Shown: positions 10,422 to 23,110, numbered from the stretch's first letter. The stretch: 64,000 nt of DNA from Sclerotinia nivalis (GCA_029531795.1 JAPEIS010000018.1:62001-126000); one strand, 5' to 3'. The notes: a model not told the origin generated them from the letters alone. Program-made: numbers and translations.

Positions 10422-10862
10422 AAAACAGATTAATTGTAATATAGAAACAGGAATAGCATTTTCGAAATTTTTTGAATAGTAAATTGAACGAAATGAATTG
10501 AAATAAATCGAAAGGTTTCAGAATAATATATATATCGAAATTATAATAGCTTTCAGTCTTTTTGATTGATTAAATAAAAAAGAAATGGATCGAATTCGTA
10601 TAAGCAAAAAGATAAATAATAAAATTCGAATAGGTAATAATGATAGATATAAAAAATTGAAGCTATTCGGAGTTTTCGTAATAATAGTATAAAATTTGAA
10701 TTAATTCGAATTCGAAAATGAAAGATTTGAAATAGGATTGAAGAAGAATATTAGTAATGATATAAATAGTATATAAAAGAAAATTGAAGTATTATAGAGA
10801 TCGTTGTTAAATGGAAAAAATGAAAAATAAAATTATTCGAAGTTTTTAAAAACGATTTAATT
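10422..10862. other. AT-rich sequence with nothing recognisable
   Basis: This is extremely A/T-biased sequence with stops in all frames. It is probably repeat DNA decayed beyond recognition. Confidence 0.4.
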
Positions 10863-11109
10863 TGTAATCACTAATTAGTATCAATACAACTACCGAAATT
10901 ATCGTATCGATCAAAACGTTTTAATCATATTGAAAGTATTCACAAAAGGTATTTCTGTAAGGATGTTTGATTTGTTATATAATTAATCCTTTATATTTAA
11001 AAGATTATATTGCGTATAGAGTTCGAAGGAACTCTAAGATGCGACGGCCTCATATAAAAGCCTTCGCTTAAGTGAGGTGCACGTGCTTTAAGAACACGTG
11101 ACTACCAAC
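10863..11109 (+). repeat. LTR-like repeat H1
   Basis: It is similar in order to H2, which is split between 29405-29516 and 36729-36865. Both have the ATCGTATCGAT segment, TATTCACAAAAG, TGCG followed by a GAGTTC/GAACTC hairpin (H2: GGTTC/GAACC), a GCCTTCG segment and a CTACCAACA-like end. No matching duplication was found here, so the copy may be truncated by the adjacent B-like sequence. Confidence 0.55.
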
Positions 11110-11290
11110 AATCACAGATAATCATATAATACCCGATCATATAACTATTAGCCTACGATCATTATACTCTTTCTTTCTTATTAATTATTAGACCCTTTTA
11201 GATTTTATCGATCTTTACGATCATCAATCCTCTTCTGATATGCTACAAATCGAAGCTTAGTCTAATTGATATATCTCATCGGTTAAATAA
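11110..11290 (+). repeat. Diverged, truncated LTR B3
   Basis: The order of words matches B2: AATC..., CTACGATCATTATAC, TAGACCC, TCGATC.TTACGATC, CTGATAT..TACAAATCGAAGC, TCTAATTGAT. Many C-to-T and G-to-A changes are present. It stops about halfway along the 360-bp B LTR, at the edge of the gene island. Confidence 0.6.
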
Positions 11291-11637
11291 CCCCTACATA
11301 TTCTGAAAAAGGCTAACACCTATTGATTGTAATAACTCTTACATTACAAATGCTTTCATCCGATCATTATCAGCTTAGACAGCTAGTATCCTCGGTCTTA
11401 TCTGTGACGAATACTGTACTTGTGGGCACACTTTGCCCGCGAAAATGGAGAAGCGATAGGATAAACACTTCCTTATATTGCAAAACTAGCTTGCTATTCT
11501 ACACCATATTCTATCTTAAGTATTAAACTCCATCTGTGCAACCCCATCCTCTATACTCACGTTCATATCTCTTAAGCGCAAGACAGACTGATAATCAAAC
11601 TTTTCCGGCTTGCCTATGCATGCTTAATCCTACACAT
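11291..11637. other. 3' flank of the NmrA-like gene
   Basis: The base composition returns to normal from about 11320. The short frames here have no recognisable content. This is probably the 3' UTR and intergenic sequence of the minus-strand gene to the right. Confidence 0.4.
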
Positions 11638-12682
11638 TTATTCTTCCAACGCATTTTTCAGCCACGCATCGCATGTAATCTTTGGAGGAGCCAGCTCAAG
11701 AACCTCCTTACTAGTTGTAGAAATCGTACACTTTCCTTCCCAGGATGTAACTGGGGCGTACTTGATAGAAGAAATGACGTACTTCGACTCTGAAGTTGCC
11801 TTCGCCCAATCATCGATGAAATCCATGTTCTTGAATTTGACGTTCTTGACTTTAGCATCGATGGCCTGCTCAACCAATTGCATAACCTGCCTTCCGGTGA
11901 TATCCTCCGGTCCGTTGAGAACGTACTTACGATTGCTGTGAACAGAAGTGTCTTCCGAGCTCAACAGGATAGCAGCAAAGCGGCCAACATCATCAGGGTG
12001 AACAACTCCGACAGGCGCATCTTCGCTGCCCATCATGCTAAGTGTGCTCTGCTCTCCGGTCTTGCGGTAATGCTTGATGAATTCCAATGCAGGGGCAAGG
12101 TACGTAGGAGTGAAGACGTTCGGCTGGAGAGAAGACCACCGCAGCTTTTCAAACTCGGGCGAGCTCAGCAGTGCCTCGATTGCCCAGTGGGTGCGTGGGT
12201 AATAAGCATCACAATCCGGTCGAACGTTTGCCGCGGTGGTGGAAATGCGGACGACGTACTCAACGCCTGCCTTCAAACAAGCAAGATGAAATGATGATTC
12301 TTCGATAAAGTTGTTGGGCTGGGTATGGGGAGCGACTGCGGGAACATAAGGATTTAGCATCTTTCTATTGTAGTTGCCTAAAGCTCAACCACTCTCGGGA
12401 GCTGGAAAGGGAGTTGCCCTGCGTGAACTACTTACTAAAAGCCCTGACAACCTCATTTTGACGCAGCCACTCGGGGGAGATTTCGGCAAAGTGATGTTCC
12501 TTGACAGAAACGCCTGGAAGTTTAGCAAGTTGTTGTGCGGCAGCGTTTTCGGAAGAACGCGTGAGGGCGAGAATGTGATGTCCAGTCAGGGCATTGGAGG
12601 TTGTGAGTAACTTCGAAAGGGTTTTAACGACACTTCGGCCGGTGTTGCCAGTCGCACCGACAATGAGAATGGTAGGTGCCAT
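11638..12682 (-). CDS. NmrA-like NAD(P)-binding protein, one intron
   Basis: Exon 1 (12682-12436) begins MAPTILIVGATGNTGRSVV; GATGNTG at residues 9-15 is the NmrA/atypical-SDR form of the GxxGxxG dinucleotide-binding turn after the first beta strand. A 58-nt intron (12435-12378, GTAAGT...TTTAG) joins in phase to exon 2 (12377-11638), giving 328 residues, normal for the family. The C-terminal part (FIEESSFHLACLKAGVEYVVRIST, VHPDDVGRFAAILLSS, KYVLNGPEDITGRQV) is typical NmrA-like sequence. I see no frameshift or stop. NmrA-family proteins act as redox-sensing co-regulators (NmrA itself represses the GATA factor AreA) or as reductases. Which applies here cannot be read from the sequence. It lies in a non-RIPed island between decayed repeats, about 1.5 kb downstream of a regulator gene on the same strand. 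An alternative acceptor is possible, but the one chosen keeps the frame. Confidence 0.85.
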
Positions 12683-14207
12683 TGTGATCGAGTTCGTGCC
12701 GTGAATAAAAGAAATGAATACGTGATGAAGAAGAAAAGAGGTATGAATGTGAATGTCTAAAGAATAAAAAAAAGAAGGTTTCGATAAAGTAGTCTGCGAA
12801 GGCTTTTATATGGGTGCGGGTACCTCCAACATAAAGTGGAGTGTGCTTTGTAAAACAACAACGTAGATGAGAGACTATTTCGTACAGCTTGCCAAATAGC
12901 TCAACTAAAAGTATCGAGGATTTGTGTAGACCCCACTTCAGCAGAATTGATTACTAATCACATCGGCGAGCTGACAAATTCATTCACTCATTTTAATAAT
13001 ATCGTCACCGGCGAGTTTTAGGCAAGGGGTCGGGATGCCTGTCGGGTACCTGTATTCTCTACTTTAGAAATAACGAAGTACTGGCACATCGCCCACATTT
13101 TCATTTTCATCAGCATTTGCGTACCGAAACCTTTTTAAATCGGAGTGGTTATGTATATGAGAGCTACAGTATGTGATTATGCTGAGGTTGACACTTGTAT
13201 ACAAAGTCTGCCATACTTTTCAAGAGCATGCATATCAGGCTTTGCATGATCTTCCACTTTTGTATCTTGACTCTGAAGAATTTCAGCCGTCTTGTCGAGT
13301 TGGGAGGTGACGTTGAACGAGACTGGTCAAATCGACCCAGTTGATCACTGGTTCTACCCATCCTTCCTGACGGAATTAAAAGTTGGGACACCAGAAACCA
13401 ACCAGAACATTTCAAAACCTCAACATTGCCACCAATAATACTGGAAATAGCTAATTGAATGCACAATTGTGATTGTAATCTAGCACTTGTACATGACTCA
13501 AAGTGAAGATATATTCTGCACAGGATCCCTTTTTCGTCGTAAGTTATGGCTTGCAATCTCTATCGCATTTCTAACCCTATTTGTTTATTTGCTTTTAGCA
13601 ATAATCTATCATACATCTTCTATTTGTAGTATACTAATATGCTGTCTATTGTTTACAATCGTGTATTGAATTTAAATATATTTACAATATAATTCGTGTT
13701 TATTAGTGTTTTACAGTATTATAGTCATTATTTGGTGTCTCACTTTCCTTTTCGTCAGGGAGCCAGCTCATGCACGACATCGAAGTCAAGTTGCTGTAGA
13801 AACATGGACACGCAATCCGAGTCAGAGTGACAGAGTGGACAAATTGTGGGATCGACTTGGTTACCATACTGACACGATGAGCGAGTCCGAGTACGACCTT
13901 GACAACAACCTGCCAGCGGTGAGCTTCTCAACCGGACCAACACATCGTATTGGATTAATACAGGTCAGGTCTATAAGTCTGCTATACTGCCCTTCTCATA
14001 ATTACATCACACTTACATGCTATGTTTACAAGTTCCAACAATGTTGCACTTGGTTGAACGAAACCATAGGCGATTCCTTCCTGTTATAAAGTCCTACACT
14101 TTAAATCCACGCACCGAGTACGAACTTTTCACCCTATGAGTCCGAGTCTCGACACGACGCACGACACCCAAACACTCGAGTATAACAAGCCCAAGCCAGT
14201 AGACGCG
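12683..14207. other. Intergenic region between NmrA-like gene and the regulator, no supported gene
   Basis: This 1.5 kb should hold the NmrA-like gene's promoter and the 3' end of the regulator transcript. Frames such as 13164-13556 (minus) and 13706-14089 (plus) are 127-130 codons long with no recognisable domain and no convincing start or splice context. Confidence 0.4.
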
Positions 14208-15198
14208 TTACAACACAACGCAGTATAGGAGGTCAATCTCCGTAAAACAGGGAGACAAAGCTGTGTTGTCACTGAACATCAGAGCATCAATTTCCTGGTC
14301 AAATTGAAAGTTATCGCAGAGAAAAGGAAAGCCGGGGCTATCTGTGCCGCAAAATCTTCCGTCAAGTGATGTAGCCATGTCTTTGGAAGCGAAAAGAGGA
14401 TTGGCAATTGTCGCAGTTTGCCAGTGCTCCGACTTAAATGATCCTAAACTGTTCAAACTCGAACTTTGGCTGTGACTGCTATTCGTTTGATCTGTATGCT
14501 CTAGTGGGGAACAATCCGTCATCACATCTGAATGCACACTGCCCTTACTCTCGTAATTATGGACGTCTGTCCGTGCTGCCTGCAGCCGTGTTTGTAAACC
14601 TGGAAAAACTTCGAGCCGGTCATCAAAGGTATATAGTAAGTCGAAAAGCGTGTGATTAAATCCTAGCCTAGATATTAGGTCTTGGATGACTGGCTTTCCT
14701 TTGTTGTCCAGTATAGGTTCCTCTAGCTCCCAAGCGCTTTGTCTGGGATCACAGCGTACAGTTTTTGAATTGTGGCGACAAGGGCATGCTGTGTGCTCTC
14801 CAAAACTTCAACGTACCTAACGTGACTTATTAGCGCGGATCTACATTCAAGCATAGTCAAGTCGCTTACCCTTGAGGCACTTTCTTGAACTCTGTCCTTT
14901 TCCGGGTGCTAGCTATGCATAGAAAGTCGTCGTCTTTGCAACGAGTGCATGGAAATTCTCCATTACACTATCGACTTTCATTAGCGGGGTTCTCAGGGTT
15001 CCCCGGAGGATCAGATGTGCATACCCTCGTCTTCTTCATTCTGCATCTCTCGCAGGCCTTCGTAACTCTTTTGTGGCCTTTCTTTATCGTTAGATCCACA
15101 CACTCATCTATAGAGCTAGCTCGTTTTGAACGCTGACACACTGGTTTACTATTTCGGTGGAGCTTCTTTTCGGATCGCGTTGTTTGGATGTTCTCCAT
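14208..15198 (-). pseudogene. Zn2Cys6 (fungal binuclear cluster) transcription factor with a 1-nt frameshift
   Basis: Exon 1 (15198-15025) ends TKACERCRMKKTR. A 57-nt intron (15024-14968, GTATGC...GCTAATG...GATAG) joins it to CNGEFPCTRCKDDDFLC in exon 2 (14967-14870). Together they give a canonical zinc cluster: Cys49-x2-Cys52-x6-Cys59-x5-Cys65-x2-Cys68-x6-Cys75. Intron 2 (14869-14817, 53 nt) leads to exon 3, which reads GYVEVLESTQHALVATIQK. The continuation that fits this regulator type (SAWELEEPILDNKGKPVIQ) is one frame away. It then runs open to the stop at 14208, including a Ser-rich stretch and an acidic C-terminal segment as in an activation region. Total exon length is 881 nt, one short of 294 codons. 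Loss of one A in the A5 run at about 14761-14767 would explain it. This is either a recent pseudogene or an assembly error in a homopolymer. No partner domain such as fungal_trans is present, so it belongs to the short regulator class. Confidence 0.85.
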
Positions 15199-15764
15199 CG
15201 GAAGTAGTGTGAGAGATAACGACGTTATAAATAACTATAGCAGCAGTTGGTGGATGTTGTCGGGACCTGTGGGCTTCGGTGAAGTATGGCAATACTAACA
15301 ATCAATGTAAGAAAAAACAAATGTGCGTGATATATGAAGTGGACTGAATTTGGGAAGCTATCTTGTAGTGTCAAGCGTGCAGAAAAATTTGTACAGCTTC
15401 TAGTTACTGGGTATTCGCCGGAGCTCAACAATAGTCTGGCCCGGAGCATTAAGCCACCATTCTTTTTTGATGTTGGGGTATGTGACATCGGCAAATATAT
15501 ATAGTAGCGTTATCTTGATACTAACCGATATCCCTATATCGTACACGACCCTACATTTTGCATACACTTTTAATTTTATAAAATATCAACCACTATGAAT
15601 GAATATAGCGACGATATGCCTCTAGAGGTCTGTATAAAGCTTGTATTAGCTCAAATTAAAAATGTAGAATACCCTCAACATATTCAAATAATTAGTTTCT
15701 TTAAAATCAATTGTTTAATATTCTCTCAATATTATAAAAACAAAATCATTTCCTGTAGTATTGT
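15199..15764. other. Promoter side of the regulator gene, no supported gene
   Basis: It is upstream of the Zn2Cys6 gene on the minus strand. Composition shifts to AT-rich after about 15520, marking the right edge of the gene island. The frame at 15595-15780 has no recognisable content and runs into LTR I1. Confidence 0.4.
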
Positions 15765-15867
15765 TGTTGGAAGTTGCTGAGTCAGCATCCTGTTCGCCGT
15801 ATAACCTCATATATACACTACAATAAGAACTACACACACTTGCAACTCTACATTTCGTATTCCAACA
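15765..15867 (+). mobile_element. Solo LTR I1 of a copia-type element
   Basis: It is 103 bp with perfect inverted ends TGTTGGAA...TTCCAACA, flanked by ATTGT on both sides (15760-15764 and 15868-15872). It contains the 13-bp palindrome TGCTGAGTCAGCA. It lacks about 18 bp found in the 119-bp copies at 39113 and 55207 and is much less decayed. Confidence 0.88.
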
Positions 15868-15872
15868 ATTGT

Positions 15873-16565
15873 ATATACTAAAATTTATCAATATTTTTCA
15901 AAAGAGCAAAAGGAAGTTTTAATTGATTAGATTAATAAGTTGATATAAAGATCTATATCTTTTACAAATTGTATAATCAAAAACTTTGTGGAAGAAATTA
16001 TAAATCATTCTTTAAAGAAAAACTGAATGGTAAATCCTGTAAAAAGGTATAAAATATATCTTCAAAATCGATACCTCTAATGTATTGATAATTTATATAT
16101 GAAAGTTGATAATATTGTTATATTTGAATATTTTTATAATCTGATTTGAGTTATTTTGTATTATTATTGATTTTTATTATTTAAAAGAGTTATATTAATA
16201 TCTTTCTTTTTTCTATTTACTTAACAAAAATGATTATAAAATATAATATATTATCAAAGAATATATATAATTGAGATGAAAAAGACTTTATTATTAATCT
16301 AGAAAGGATTATAAAAAAGATAATGAATACTAATATATATAATTATAATGGAGTTACAAAAGCTAAGTAAAACAGATCAAAAGAAATTATTATCTTTCTA
16401 ATATATATATATATTAATGGAACAATTATTCCTTTTATTCTAATTTATAAAAGGGAATTTGGAGATCTATAGAATATATAAGTTGATAAAATAAAAATAA
16501 AGGATTAGATTTATTTCGGAGTTTTAAATAATGAATAATCTTCGAATATATTCGGCGATATCTAG
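15873..16565. other. AT-rich decayed sequence left of element D
   Basis: No gene or repeat was recognised. The 5 bp at 16561-16565 (TCTAG) are the left target duplication of element D. In the original chromosome this tract continues at 29343. Confidence 0.4.
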
Positions 16566-16786
16566 TGTGACGATCCTGTATTAATGCCCTAGGCCATTCT
16601 TTATTTTGTTCTTTGATCCCTTCCGAAGGGATCATTTATTTCACCCTGTATTCGCTTAGGTTTTGGTCCCCTTTGAGGGGACTATAAAAGGCTCAACTTC
16701 ATTATCTTTTATATGACAGTTTGTTATTCTCTAGTATAGATTAATTGATTCATTTTATTATACCTTGAATTAAGATCATCGTCACA
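16566..16786 (+). repeat. Element D 5' LTR
   Basis: It is 221 bp and includes the 19-nt hairpin GATCCCTTCCGAAGGGATC and a second hairpin, GTCCCC/GGGGAC, followed by CTATAAAAGG, a probable TATA box for the element transcript. Confidence 0.92.
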
Positions 16787-16940
16787 TTATAACAAATTCA
16801 TTAGCCCCTTTGAGAAGGACAGAATATCTTTTAAGAAGGCTAGAATATCTAATTAGTTATATTTATTGAGGTTACTGAACTAACGAAATCTTTATATTTA
16901 TTTCGATTGATCTTTTCGAATTTCTATCGATATCACTGTT

Positions 16941-18407
16941 ATGTTTACTCGATCGAGGAAACTCTATATTCTTCAATTTACAACTGAGGAGATCGTTGCA
17001 ACAGAATTACAAGTCCAAATCGATCAGATCAGACAAAAGAAAGATCTTGAATTTGATATAGGAGTCGACGAAACGGCAACTATAAGCCTGCTCTTGCATT
17101 TATCAATTCGAAAAGAATCAGTTCCCTTTATAACCGAAACGACAACTTATCAAAGTCTACAAAAAGAAAATCAAGAAATCTGTTACGGGTTCATCTCCCT
17201 TCACCTGCACGTGATCATGTGTGCCTTAGGCACACATGCATACACTCACTTCTATATAGTCAGGTCACCTCCTTGACCTTCTTCTCCTCCTCGTAGTACA
17301 ACAATAGATCAAACCTACACATACCTTTTCCCTCACCGTGATAAAATCCGAACCCAAAACCAAGTTATATTGAAGCAACTGGACTAGATTCATCTCGTTC
17401 TAATTAATTTCGTACAAGATAGATCTCTTGATATAGATAACAATCGATCTACCTTCCGTTTCAGAATACGCTAAAGACATTCTCGCCGAACTGAAGATCC
17501 CGATATTGTTATTTCTAACAAAGAGGGTCTTAATATTGAAAGAAGATTAGTATTTACAATATCTTTTTATAAAAGATTCAATACAAAAATAAAAGATCTT
17601 GAATTCTTCAACGATAAAATCAATCCTTTCTTTGAATCATGGAGACTTTTTGCAAAAGGAAAACTCTTGGATAATGTAGATCATTATTTGGATAAAGGCA
17701 CGAAAATTCGTATTATTTTTCGATGGATTATTAGTGATGTCTAATGGTATCTGAAACCGAAAATGATCCAAAAGAAGTTTGTTATATATCAAAATGTTTT
17801 AGATTATTTTGGCTTTATTTACCTTATATTTAATCGATAGAAATTGGTTATAAACGAATTTCGATTTCTACAAATAGAAATTATAATTTTCCATTAGTTT
17901 TATATATAGTTTTTGGAATTTGTAATAGAAGCCGATCAACCAGAAGATTCTTTTCAAAGAGAACTCATTTCAAAATTTTCCTTTTCGCTGAAAATTGCAA
18001 TAGTAACTATAATGGATCTTTACTTTGACTTTCAGGGTTATATTAATCATTTAACGAATGTAAATACAAGGATATGTATTGTAAATCAGAAATATATTAT
18101 TATAATCAGGAATCAAATTCGAAAAAATCCTTTATCTGATAATTGTACTAAAAGTTCTATTTCTTTGTATGAGAATGCCAAATCTGAGTATATCAAAAAA
18201 GAAAAATCGGTTATTTTTGGGTTTATTCCGAATTTCAAGTTTTATTTTCCTGTTTCATTCTTTTTTTGCTTTAAATGCAAAACCCCCAACTGGATTAAGG
18301 ATCATATATACCTTTCCGGCATCTACAAGGTTGATATAACCTCCGAAAACAAAAGAACCACTTTAGAAATTCCCGATTCCGATTTATATAAATCGGGAAA
18401 GGATTAG
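16941..18407 (+). pseudogene. Element D gag, split by solo LTR F1
   Basis: It begins MFTRSRKLYILQF, runs to 17180, is interrupted by the 163-bp F1 insertion, and resumes with DPDIVIS and NDKINPFFESWRLFAKGKL, a capsid-type segment found in chromovirus gag. A zinc-knuckle remnant CFKCKTPNWIKDH lies near 18270-18310. Several stops and AT-driven substitutions interrupt it. Confidence 0.75.
17181..17343 (+). mobile_element. Solo LTR F1 (163 bp) in element D gag
   Basis: It starts TGTTACGGG and ends CACCGTGATA, with AAATC on both sides (17176-17180 and 17344-17348). It contains a perfect 9-bp stem with loop TTA at 17217-17237. It is nearly free of decay, while the host gag is strongly decayed, so it arrived late. 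Confidence 0.92.
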
Positions 18408-18472
18408 TCCTTGGGAAAATCTCCTTCTAAAATTATCAATATGATTTCAAATATATTGATCTATAGAGTTTT

Positions 18473-21337
18473 ATGGATAACAATAGTTTTCTATTCCCCT
18501 ATCATCTTTTAACTTATAGTTTCCAAATCCGATTTTTTGTATTAGTAAATACTGAAGCTTTTGTTTATTTGCTTATTAATACTTGTTTTGTATATCAATT
18601 CTTTCGATATATTAGTATTCCTATCATTTCTTTGAACAACCCTATCTTTGTTCAAGGATATAATAATCGATAAAGCATTGTTATCATTCATTCTATTTGT
18701 TTAATATTTCGATTAGACAATAAAATCTTTCTTTAAATCTCTTTTCTATTAATTGAGATGAAAAAGGATATCATTATTGAAGATCTATAATTCAAAATCT
18801 ATAATATGATATTTTAATTATTCAATCATCAATTAATATAACTAAAAGATTTATTATCAGTTCTATACTTTTCAAGAGATGTTATTATCTCCAGAAAATC
18901 TTTTTCAATTCTCAAATTATTATCCAATCCCGAAATCGAAAAAGATATATAATATTATGATACCTTTTTTGAAATCGATTATATAAAACCTTTATTTCTA
19001 TTAACTAGATTCATTATTAGATATAAATAGAATTTATATATCAGTCTTTAACAAATGGAAAAAGAATTCAAAGAAAACTTATTTACAAAACAATTCTTGC
19101 TTTTTTCCGATGATACCAAAAACGATTTCGTATTTTCTAAAAAGACCAAACCAATTAATCGTTTTGTTTTTCTGAATAAATTATTCTTTGAATATTATCG
19201 ATCAAATTATTTATTCTAGATTATTGTCGATATCATTACGATCTTTATTGAAGCTTTCAAAATATATAATTGTTATTACAATAATACCATTTTTTCCATT
19301 AGTATTTACGAAATCAATACTATACTGAAGGATCGAATAAGGAATATCAACAATGAGGAATTCTAAGAATTATTTTAAAGAGTTCTTTAAGTGTATTACA
19401 AATATCTCGAAATCTTTTCAAAAAAGAAATCTGATAAATTACTTCAATATATAGTATACGATTATAAAATCGAAATTCCATCAGATGTTCAATTCAAGAT
19501 TAGCTTTATCTATAATATATCCTCGGAAGAATTCTTAGTTGTTAAAGAATATTTTATCGATAATCTCAAAAAGGGTTTTATTGAAATTAGTTCCTTTCTA
19601 TTCGTTGTATTAATACTTTTCGTTTCCAAACCGAATAGTGGTTTACATTTCTATATCGATTTTCGATAATTCAATATTATTACTAAAAAGAACGAATACC
19701 CTTTATTATTGATTGATAAGATCTTAGCGCATATCTCAAAATCTAAGATATTCACGAAGTTGGATATTCAATAAATATTCCATCGAATTCGTATACATTC
19801 CGACTCCGAAGATTTGATTATATTCCGAATACGATACAAAATATATAAATGCAAAGTCTTGCCCTTCGGATTGATCAATGATTTTGTTATTTATCAATAT
19901 TATATAAATAACGTTCTTTTCGATCTTTTAAATATAATCTGTATAGCTTACCTAAACGATATCTTGATCTACTCCAAGAATAAAATAAAACACGAAATAT
20001 ATATATTACAAGTTCTTGATTGCCTCTATAAAGCTAGATTATAGACCGATATCAATAAATATGAATTCAATATCAAAAGGACTAAATACTTTGGTTTTAT
20101 CATTTTTACCGAAAAAGTAAAAATAGATCTAAAGAAGATTGAGATTGTAAAAGAATAGAAAGCTTCTACAAATGTTAAAGGAATACAATCCTTTTTAGGA
20201 TTTTGCAACTTTTATAAACACTTTATCCAAAACTTCGGACGAATTACCCACCCATTTATTAATCTGATAAAGAAAGATTCTTTATATATATAGGATAGTA
20301 ATTGTATCGCTACCTTCAATCGCTTTAAATAAATGATACTCCAAACCCCTATTTTAAAGTATTATCAATTACATCTACAAACTATAATCGAAACCAATAC
20401 TTCAGATAGTATTATCGAAAGAGTATTCTTTCAACTATACAATAATAATCAATAATACCCTATCGCTTTCTTTATCAAGATAATACTTCCAATTGAAATG
20501 AATTATATAATATTCGATAAAGAGATACTCGCTATTATTAAAACCTTCAAAATTTAAAGAATAGAACTTACTAAGTTCTTTTATTATATAAAAGTTATAA
20601 TAGATTATAAAGCCTTGAAATACTTTATAATAAAGAAAACGTTAAATCAACAGCAAACCGGATAATCTGAAATCCTGACAAACTTCTAATTCGAAATATT
20701 ATATTAAACAGAAGTTAATAATATAACAGTAGATATATTTAATCATTACGATTAAAAAATAGAAGTATAGGAAATATTACATTTTGAACAACATATTCAA
20801 ACTTTACTTTTACCAAAGATTCTTAACAAAAAGATATTGAACAAACTCAATATAAAAAAGGAAGAGATAATTACAATCCTAATTATTGAAATGAAAGAAT
20901 TCGATCTTATAAATCATATTCTACAAGTTAACCACACACACCCATCGATACAATCGGAATATGATTTAACAGTTAATTTGAAAAAAGGATATTCCATATA
21001 TAATGGTTTATTACTCTATAAAGACCGATTGATTGTATCCGATATAAATAGTCTTCGTATTAATCTTATAAAAAAAGCCTATATCCAAATCTCTTCAATT
21101 TATTCTAATAAAATCAAAACGAAGTTGATTATAAAGAAATAGTATTTTTGGAAAAAAATAATCGATTATATCGATTAGTATATCGACAATTGTACTACTT
21201 GTTATAACTATTATATCCCAAAAGATCGAACACCTGGGTTTTTATACCCTCTGTTTATTTTTATCAAACTATAAACAAATATATCGATAGATTTCAAATC
21301 CTTTTCAAAGAATAAATATAAATACGATAACGTTTTT
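18473..21337 (+). pseudogene. Element D pol, first part (PR-RT-RH-start of IN)
   Basis: A protease remnant (VNTEAFVYLLIN, where D-T-G-A has become N-T-E-A) lies at about 18540-18640. RT follows at 19391-20210 with FVSKPNSGLHFYIDFR, IFTKLDI, LPFGLINDFVIYQYYIN and AYLNDILIYS, where the catalytic YLDD is YLND. RNase H follows (QTIIETNTSDS at about 20380, KALKYFIIKK at about 20600), then the start of integrase with HTHPSIQSEYDL. The frame is broken by many TAA/TAG codons. Integrase is cut at 21337 by element F and continues at 27662. Confidence 0.85.
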
Positions 21338-21780
21338 TGTTACGGGTTCATCTCCCTTCACCTGTACGTGATCATGTGTGCCTTAGGTACATATACATAC
21401 ATTCATTTCTATATAGTCAGGTTACCTCTTTGACCTTCTTCTTCTCTTTGTAGTACAATAATAGATCAAATCTATATATACCTTTTCCTTCACTGTAATA
21501 GTTTGTACTACTTTTTTAAAGGTTCTGTCACTTTACGAAATGATCTGGCTTTGCCAAATCATTTGTAGGCTTCTGTGTTTGTTTTCGACTACTTTTGTAT
21601 CGTTGTAATTCGCCTGCTTTTGTACAGTTGTGTTTCTTATCTGCTTTTGTGTAGCTTCTGATCCTTGATTGCTTTTATACGATTGTATTTATTCGTAGGC
21701 TTTTATATTTGTTTTTGATTGTTTTTGTATAATCGTAAATTCCCTATCGATTATTTTATACAATTGTAATTCTTTTTATA

Positions 21781-23110
21781 ATGGCTTTCGGTTCTATATT
21801 TGCTGGTAATACGACTTTTACTTTTATCGAAGGAATTCATATCGAAATTCAACGAATCTTCGGTTAATGATCTACTATTATACAAATCCTAATAGAATTG
21901 AATACTCCAGTAATACCAAATTTCGTTGCTGGTTCTAACGAATAAACTATTTATTTAAATTATATTTTCTTTGTTATCGAAGATTGCTTTATTATTCAAA
22001 TTATCTATATTGTTATTCAAATAAATAAGATCGAGGAATTCAAAGCGGAAAACATTGAGCTTCTTTGCATTCTAATCGGCAAGCAAGTTTAGCTGGATAT
22101 TGGTGGTGCTGCTATTAACCAGAAACCGATCATTCTTCGTCAAACTCAGAAGGATTTGTCTGTTTTTAAAGGCGAAAGATTTAATATTCTTGTTCAACAA
22201 AAGGATTATCAATTCTGGAAATTGGGTTTGCAATTTTGTTGGATGATTGATTCACAACTTTTTGTTTTCAAATAAAAGAAGATTAATTATACTATTAGTC
22301 TTTTCGATAATCAAATATAATAAAAGTATATTACAGATATCATTAAATTCATTAACGATTTTATTTACTTCGATTCTGTTGTTTCGTTTTTAATCAAATT
22401 GGACAAATTATATATCTTTATGGATATCGAAAGGAAAGCTTTGTTCAAATTCGATAAGCTTTCTATGGGTCCAAAGGAATCCTTTTCAGCTTTCTTCTTT
22501 ATATTGTTTCATTTTGCTAATTTTTATTACAAGTTTGATTACGAGATTGTTAATACAATGAAGCAAAAGGTTACGATTTTTCTTCGAACTTTGATTATTA
22601 ATGATTCGAACTTTTGTGCAGTCGACGATATTAATGGTTGGTAAAAGAAATTCTTTATTTGGAATCAGAATCTTTGTAATGCTGAGTATTATAACAAAAA
22701 TTCTAGTAAAGTATTTGTTGTTGATAGTGACTCTATAGATTTCGATATAATGAAACAAAAAGGATAACAGAAAAAGGGTTTGCAAAATAAGAAAAAGAAG
22801 TTTAATTTTGTAGTTTCTTGCAATTGTTATAGTAGGATCGGTTATTTTTAGATTGATTGTTATATTATTTATAATATCAATGATAATCTTCTTTTTGGTA
22901 AACAAGTTTCTGTTAATATCTTTTCCAATTGTAATATTGCTGTTTCAATTAATCCGGTCTTCGATTAATATGTTGTTGTTCTGGTTTTTCGAGGTGTTAA
23001 TAGGTTTAATAATAATCGTAATGGATTTCGAGGAGGATATACTGGTAATTGGGTACAAAGTCAATTGTATTTGAATTAGGTACAATGGTAAGGTTATATT
23101 GAATTAGAGG
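21781..23110 (+). pseudogene. Element F gag
   Basis: It begins ATGGCTTTCGGTTCTATATT at 21781 and is recognisable by its position and by the parallel copy at 32347-33860. Segments include KLYIFMDIERKALFKFDKLSMGPKESFSAFF and VNTMKQKVTIFLRTLI (22399-22640), typical of the fold used by LTR-element capsid proteins. It contains stops and AT-driven changes. Confidence 0.7.

Noticed and set aside
13706..14089. 127-codon plus-strand frame between the two island genes
   Set aside because: No domain, no splice or promoter context, and the opposite strand gives an equally long meaningless frame.
16435..16635. Minus-strand open frame MIPSEGIKEQNKEW...
   Set aside because: It lies across the start of the element D LTR and is produced by the hairpin GATCCCTTCCGAAGGGATC; it is not a gene.
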